Position numbers and translations under genes: made by a program. A stretch of DNA of 18,217 nucleotides from Phocaeicola sp. (lineage in GTDB: Bacteria > Bacteroidota > Bacteroidia > Bacteroidales > Bacteroidaceae): positions 1-18,217 of the forward strand of contig JAHHQV010000055.1 in the NCBI GenBank assembly GCA_020026175.1, in the 5' to 3' direction. The number at the start of each line of letters is the position of its first letter. Positions within the stretch are counted from its first letter, which is position 1. Positions 14,751 to 18,217 of this stretch are shown here, in pieces. The notes under the pieces were generated by a model. It saw only the letters and a list, made by a program, of their open reading frames with translations. It was not told where the DNA came from and made no database searches.

Positions 14751-17700
14751 TTAGAATGTAAAATCAAGGCCTAATGTAAATGTTCTTGGAAGAGGGTAGT
14801 TCATTCCGGCATTTGCGTTACCTGCTTCAGGATCGAAGTATTTTACGTCATCCCAAACTGCCAGGTTGTATCCCATCATATAGACCCGAGCTGCCTCCAA
14901 TCCTAATTTTGTAAGGAACTTTTTAGGAATTTGATACCCTACTTCTATGTTTTTAAGGCGTAAGAAAGAACCATCTCTCAACCACCATGTACTTGGGACA
15001 GTATTGTTTCGTGATGCATTGTTGTCTTTATGTAATCTTGGCATAAAGACATCCTGTCTTGGGTTTTCTTCAGTCCATCTGTCCAAAGCAAAAGTACGGT
15101 AGTTTGACTGGTCTGGTCCCCATGCAAAAGGGAACCATCCTTCAGGAGTTGCCCCTCCAAATACGACAGAGGTATTTCCCGCTCCTTGGAAGAATATGCT
15201 TGCATAGATACCTTTCCATTCAGCACTAACTCCAAAACCATAGATAATTTCAGGAACAGAAGGGTTTGCTATACCTCTTACTTTGTCATAAGAGTCAATA
15301 ACCCCATCCCCATTGACATCTACATATTTTATATCTCCAGGACCAAGAATACCGCCCAATGTGCTTTGTGGTAGTTCTGGTTTCAGCGTATATGTTTTCA
15401 GTCCGTTGGCATTTGTCTTCACAATGAAGTCTTCTTCAGTATATAGACGATCTGCGATATATAATGTGTTTTCGTTTACACGCGTACCAGTAACGGCTTG
15501 GTAGTCGTATTTTTGTGGAAGTTCATCATATTCAAGAATCTTGTTTCGTGTGAAAGTGAATGTTCCACGTCCGCTTAGTTTCCAATTTCCGATAGTATGA
15601 TGTACGTTCATTGATACGTCAATACCTTGATTGCGAACCTTACCGAAATTTTGCCAAGGGTCTTGTCTGAATCCTCCTATTTGAGGAATGGTTTTTCTTT
15701 GTAGAAGAATATCATGTCTTTCATTTCTGAAGTAATCGGCTATGATTTCAATTTGGTTGTTGAACAATCCTAATTCGAATCCATAGTTTTGTTTGTCTTC
15801 TATTTCCCAACCTAAGTAAGGTGCTTCAAATCTTGCTTCTATAATACCGTTACCTATACCGTTTAATCCTCCGTTAGGACCTATACCTTGCGTGAATCCT
15901 CCTTCTCCCATATTGAAAGTCGGTCTGTACAAGAATCTTTCTCCTCCTGTGTTATCATTTCCTGATCTACCCAAAGAAGCTCTCAACTTTAATTTAGAGA
16001 CAACATTTTTCAAACTTTCCGAGAAGAAAGGTTCGTTGGAAAGATAATAAGCAAGACCTACCGAAGGAAAGAAACCAAATCGGTGTCCTGAAGCAAAAGT
16101 TTCTGAACCTGTATATCCAAAGTTGGCTTCTATAAAGTAACGGCTGTCATATCCATAGTTCAGACGTCCTACAATTCCTTGTTTTCTGAATGGAAGTGGA
16201 TTGTCGTGATATTGAGTCTCTTTTTGCATGTAAAGCAACATAGCTCCTACGTCATGCTTTTCGTTGAAAGTCCTTTTATAGTTGATTGAAGCATCAATAT
16301 AAATTTTCTTGTTTTGAGAGTTGGAACTGTTCTTGGGGTCTTGTAGACCTGGGTCGCCTGATACTACAGTGTTGTATTTTAGAGTACCGTCCTCATCTCG
16401 TGATACAGCATGGTATCTCGTAGGATTGTAAGATCTTCTTACAATCATCTGTCCGTCATAGTCGTAACTTAGATTAAGTCTGGCAGAAAGCCCTTTTGTA
16501 ATAAAATCAAGTTTTTGGTCAATATTGATTTTTGATTGTATTGCAGTGCGGTGCTCTTTTGCATAACCCGAATTGTTCAGAAGATTGTAGGGATTTCTCA
16601 TGTTAGAGTCTCTTTCTTGTTCGTATGTAGCAATTGTTCCGTCACTATATACAGCAGGAAAACAATATGGAGGGGTTATCAACATTGAACGGAATATGGC
16701 TGGTGTACCTGTTCCCGGATAGTTGTTTACTAAATATTGTAATGCCAAATCTACACTTACATTTGTTGATTTTGACACCTGCATATCAATATTTGAACGA
16801 AGGTTGAATCTGTTTACACCTATATTTGCATCATAATATTCATTAGGCTGTGCTTTGAAAATTCCACTTTCCGACAAGTAGGCTCCTGATACAAAGAATT
16901 TCGCTTTTTCTGTACCTCCTCGCATATTTAGTGTATATCTTTGTGAGTAGGTATTATTTTTCAGCATTTTGTCAATCCAGTTAGTATTAGGATACAAATC
17001 AGGGTCATCGTTGTTACGATAATGTGAAATCAATTCATCGGTGAACATTGGTAGTTCTCCGTCGTTACGCAAGGCTTCGTTGTAAAGTCCTAAATAATCT
17101 GCCGAACTTACAAAGTCTGGAAGTCGTGTAGGGGTTGATAGAGTGTGTTCTGTCTTAAAAGAAATTCTTGGTTTTGATACAGAACCTCGTTTGGTTGTTA
17201 CAAGCACTACTCCATTGGCTCCTTCTGCTCCATATACGGCTGTAGCTGCAGCATCCTTCAGTACAGTGAATGTTTCTATTTCGTCAGGTTCGATATCACT
17301 CATACTTCTTGGCACACCATCTACCAATACAAGCGGACTTGTACCACCGGCAAAGGTACTTACACCTCTAATCCAGAATTCGGCATTGTCATATCCGGGT
17401 TCGCCAGATCTTTGTACTGCTATAAGTCCGGCTACCTGTCCTGCCAAACTGTTGTTCAAACTTCTTGTCGGAACAACAAGGTTGCTTACTTTGACTGAAC
17501 TGGAAGAAACAACAACACTTTCTTTCTTTTGAGTGCCGTAACCAACAACAACAACTTCATCCAATGCTTTTGCATCTTCGTGTAAGATAACATTGATGTT
17601 CTTTTTTCCATTTACTTTGATGGTTTCTGTTTGATATCCCAAATAGGATATTTCGAGAATGGCGTTTTTGGATGTGACATTAATTTCATATCGCCCATCC

Positions 17701-17942
17701 ATGTCGGTGACAGTTCCTTTAGTTGAACCTTGCACCATAACTGAGGCTCCTATGATTGACTCTCCGTTTGAGTCTGTAACAACGCCTGTTATGCGAAAAT
17801 TTGTTTGATTTACGTTTTGCATAACTGGTTCGCCTATGTCAGAGGCTATAGCGTTAGCCCCGATTTGTACAGGAAAACTTAAGGCTAAGAAGGCTAAAGA
17901 ACTATGCTTTAACCATTTCAAGCAGAAATAATTGTCTTTCAT
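14751..17942 (-). CDS. SusC/RagA-family TonB-dependent outer-membrane transporter
   Basis: 1063 aa, full length. Imports SusD-bound oligosaccharides across the outer membrane using TonB energy. Domains: signal peptide (about 1-34), carboxypeptidase-regulatory-like domain (about 50-123, ITGVVTDSNGESIIGASV to LGYQTETIKV), TonB-box region LDEVVVVGYGTQKK (127-140), plug (about 140-252) ending in the SusC mark VLKDAAATAVYGAEGANGVV, and a beta-barrel to the C-terminal LGLDFTF. No N-terminal STN domain is present, so it is not the type that signals directly to an anti-sigma factor. It is first in a three-gene operon with SusD 13 nt downstream. No regulator gene is adjacent in the window and no perfect TAnnTTTG box is found upstream. 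A few substrates of this family are peptides (RagA), but the GH20 neighbour favours a glycan. Confidence 0.96.
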   Translation of the reverse strand: MKDNYFCLKWLKHSSLAFLALSFPVQIGANAIASDIGEPVMQNVNQTNFRITGVVTDSNGESIIGASVMVQGSTKGTVTDMDGRYEINVTSKNAILEISYLGYQTETIKVNGKKNINVILHEDAKALDEVVVVGYGTQKKESVVVSSSSVKVSNLVVPTRSLNNSLAGQVAGLIAVQRSGEPGYDNAEFWIRGVSTFAGGTSPLVLVDGVPRSMSDIEPDEIETFTVLKDAAATAVYGAEGANGVVLVTTKRGSVSKPRISFKTEHTLSTPTRLPDFVSSADYLGLYNEALRNDGELPMFTDELISHYRNNDDPDLYPNTNWIDKMLKNNTYSQRYTLNMRGGTEKAKFFVSGAYLSESGIFKAQPNEYYDANIGVNRFNLRSNIDMQVSKSTNVSVDLALQYLVNNYPGTGTPAIFRSMLITPPYCFPAVYSDGTIATYEQERDSNMRNPYNLLNNSGYAKEHRTAIQSKINIDQKLDFITKGLSARLNLSYDYDGQMIVRRSYNPTRYHAVSRDEDGTLKYNTVVSGDPGLQDPKNSSNSQNKKIYIDASINYKRTFNEKHDVGAMLLYMQKETQYHDNPLPFRKQGIVGRLNYGYDSRYFIEANFGYTGSETFASGHRFGFFPSVGLAYYLSNEPFFSESLKNVVSKLKLRASLGRSGNDNTGGERFLYRPTFNMGEGGFTQGIGPNGGLNGIGNGIIEARFEAPYLGWEIEDKQNYGFELGLFNNQIEIIADYFRNERHDILLQRKTIPQIGGFRQDPWQNFGKVRNQGIDVSMNVHHTIGNWKLSGRGTFTFTRNKILEYDELPQKYDYQAVTGTRVNENTLYIADRLYTEEDFIVKTNANGLKTYTLKPELPQSTLGGILGPGDIKYVDVNGDGVIDSYDKVRGIANPSVPEIIYGFGVSAEWKGIYASIFFQGAGNTSVVFGGATPEGWFPFAWGPDQSNYRTFALDRWTEENPRQDVFMPRLHKDNNASRNNTVPSTWWLRDGSFLRLKNIEVGYQIPKKFLTKLGLEAARVYMMGYNLAVWDDVKYFDPEAGNANAGMNYPLPRTFTLGLDFTF

Positions 17943-18037
17943 CTTAAATTTTTTTAGTTTGTAAAAAAAGTAATCTTTTACAAAGAAAAATACAAAATGG
18001 CTAACAAAAAAAAAAACTAAGTTAATAAAGATTAAAA

Positions 18038-18053
18038 CACATCCCCTGATGTG
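18038..18053. repeat. Perfect 6-bp inverted repeat upstream of the SusC gene
   Basis: CACATC (18038-18043) and GATGTG (18048-18053) are separated by CCCT. On the minus strand the repeat is followed by a T-rich stretch (TTTTAATCTTTATT). It could be a weak terminator for the tRNA-fMet transcript, about 120 nt after that tRNA, or an operator for the SusCD operon about 100 nt before the SusC start. Neither reading is secure. Confidence 0.4.
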
Positions 18054-18173
18054 AATATGGTAATATGAGCCACCATGATTTCGATATGCATAGACACGAA
18101 AAAAACATTATATGTATTTTCTACAGATAATGATTGTAAAATAAAAAAATAAAGGGAAATCCATTTAGAATAG

Positions 18174-18217
18174 TTGCGGAGGCCTGACTCGAACAGACGA
18201 CCTTTGGGTTATGAGCC
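18174..18217 (-). tRNA. Probable initiator tRNA-fMet (anticodon CAT), 5' part cut off by window edge
   Basis: On minus the window enters at the anticodon stem: GG, loop CTCATAA (anticodon CAT at 18213-18211), then CCC. A variable region, T-arm GTCTG/CAGGC with loop TTCGAGT, and the acceptor strand CTCCGCA plus discriminator A (18174) follow. The CCC at 39-41 with a G-rich 5' side, the AAGGTCG after the stem, and A at position 72 are initiator features shared with E. coli tRNA-fMet. CCA is not encoded (CTA follows). The 5' acceptor, needed to confirm a C1-A72 mismatch, is outside the window. Alternatives are elongator Met or Ile(CAT). Confidence 0.85.

Noticed and set aside
14738..14767. TTG start extending the SusD-like protein by 10 residues
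   Set aside because: It overlaps the SusC stop and displaces the signal peptide; the ATG at 14737 fits the family and operon spacing.
18055..18114. Short minus-strand frame of about 19 codons before SusC as a leader peptide
   Set aside because: Too short to distinguish from chance, and it has no promoter or ribosome-site support and no attenuator structure tied to it.
1..18217. CRISPR array, prophage, insertion sequence, integrative element or toxin-antitoxin pair
   Set aside because: No regularly spaced repeats, transposase, integrase, phage structural or small toxin-like genes were seen; the tRNA genes at the edges alone do not show an island.

Overview
The window looks like a chromosomal segment from a gut-type Bacteroidales organism (Bacteroidaceae or close). 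The support is a SusC/SusD pair, several lipoproteins with Bacteroidota-style lipoboxes, A-rich start contexts in place of Shine-Dalgarno sites, and promoters of the TTG-N19/20-TAnnTTTG type, best seen upstream of the tRNA-Asn gene. It is bracketed by two partial tRNA genes on the minus strand: tRNA-Asn(GTT) at the left edge and a probable initiator tRNA-fMet(CAT) at the right edge.

The left two thirds is mostly housekeeping. From left to right: an exported S41 (C-terminal processing type) protease on plus; a MATE-family exporter on minus that converges on it and shares an 18-bp bidirectional terminator; single-chain glycyl-tRNA synthetase on plus with its own promoter; an FKBP-type prolyl isomerase lipoprotein only 3 nt downstream; a terminator-like hairpin; then metA and a long U32-family protein (RlhA-like) 12 nt apart, ending in a strong terminator. 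MetA has Glu111, the residue that marks acetyl-CoA rather than succinyl-CoA use.

After a roughly 450-nt stretch without a convincing gene comes a glycan-use locus. A GH20 beta-N-acetylhexosaminidase lipoprotein on plus is convergent with a three-gene minus-strand operon: SusC-like TonB-dependent transporter, SusD-like glycan-binding lipoprotein, and a lipoprotein with two DUF1735-type repeats and a C-terminal F5/8C (discoidin/CBM32-like) module. They are separated by a perfect 21-bp hairpin terminator. Together they resemble a small polysaccharide utilization locus (PUL) for GlcNAc/GalNAc-containing, possibly host, glycans. No regulator (HTCS, ECF sigma/anti-sigma, SusR) and no other glycosidase is present in the window. 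The last gene of the operon is clearly more AT-rich than its neighbours.

I do not see a phage, transposon, CRISPR array, toxin-antitoxin pair or defence system, and nothing I can defend as a wholly new system. The most useful second looks are the MetA specificity residue, the regulator-less hexosaminidase/SusCD locus with its AT-rich modular binding protein, the long hairpin between the tRNA-Asn promoter and the protease gene, and the gene-poor gap at 8979-9431.
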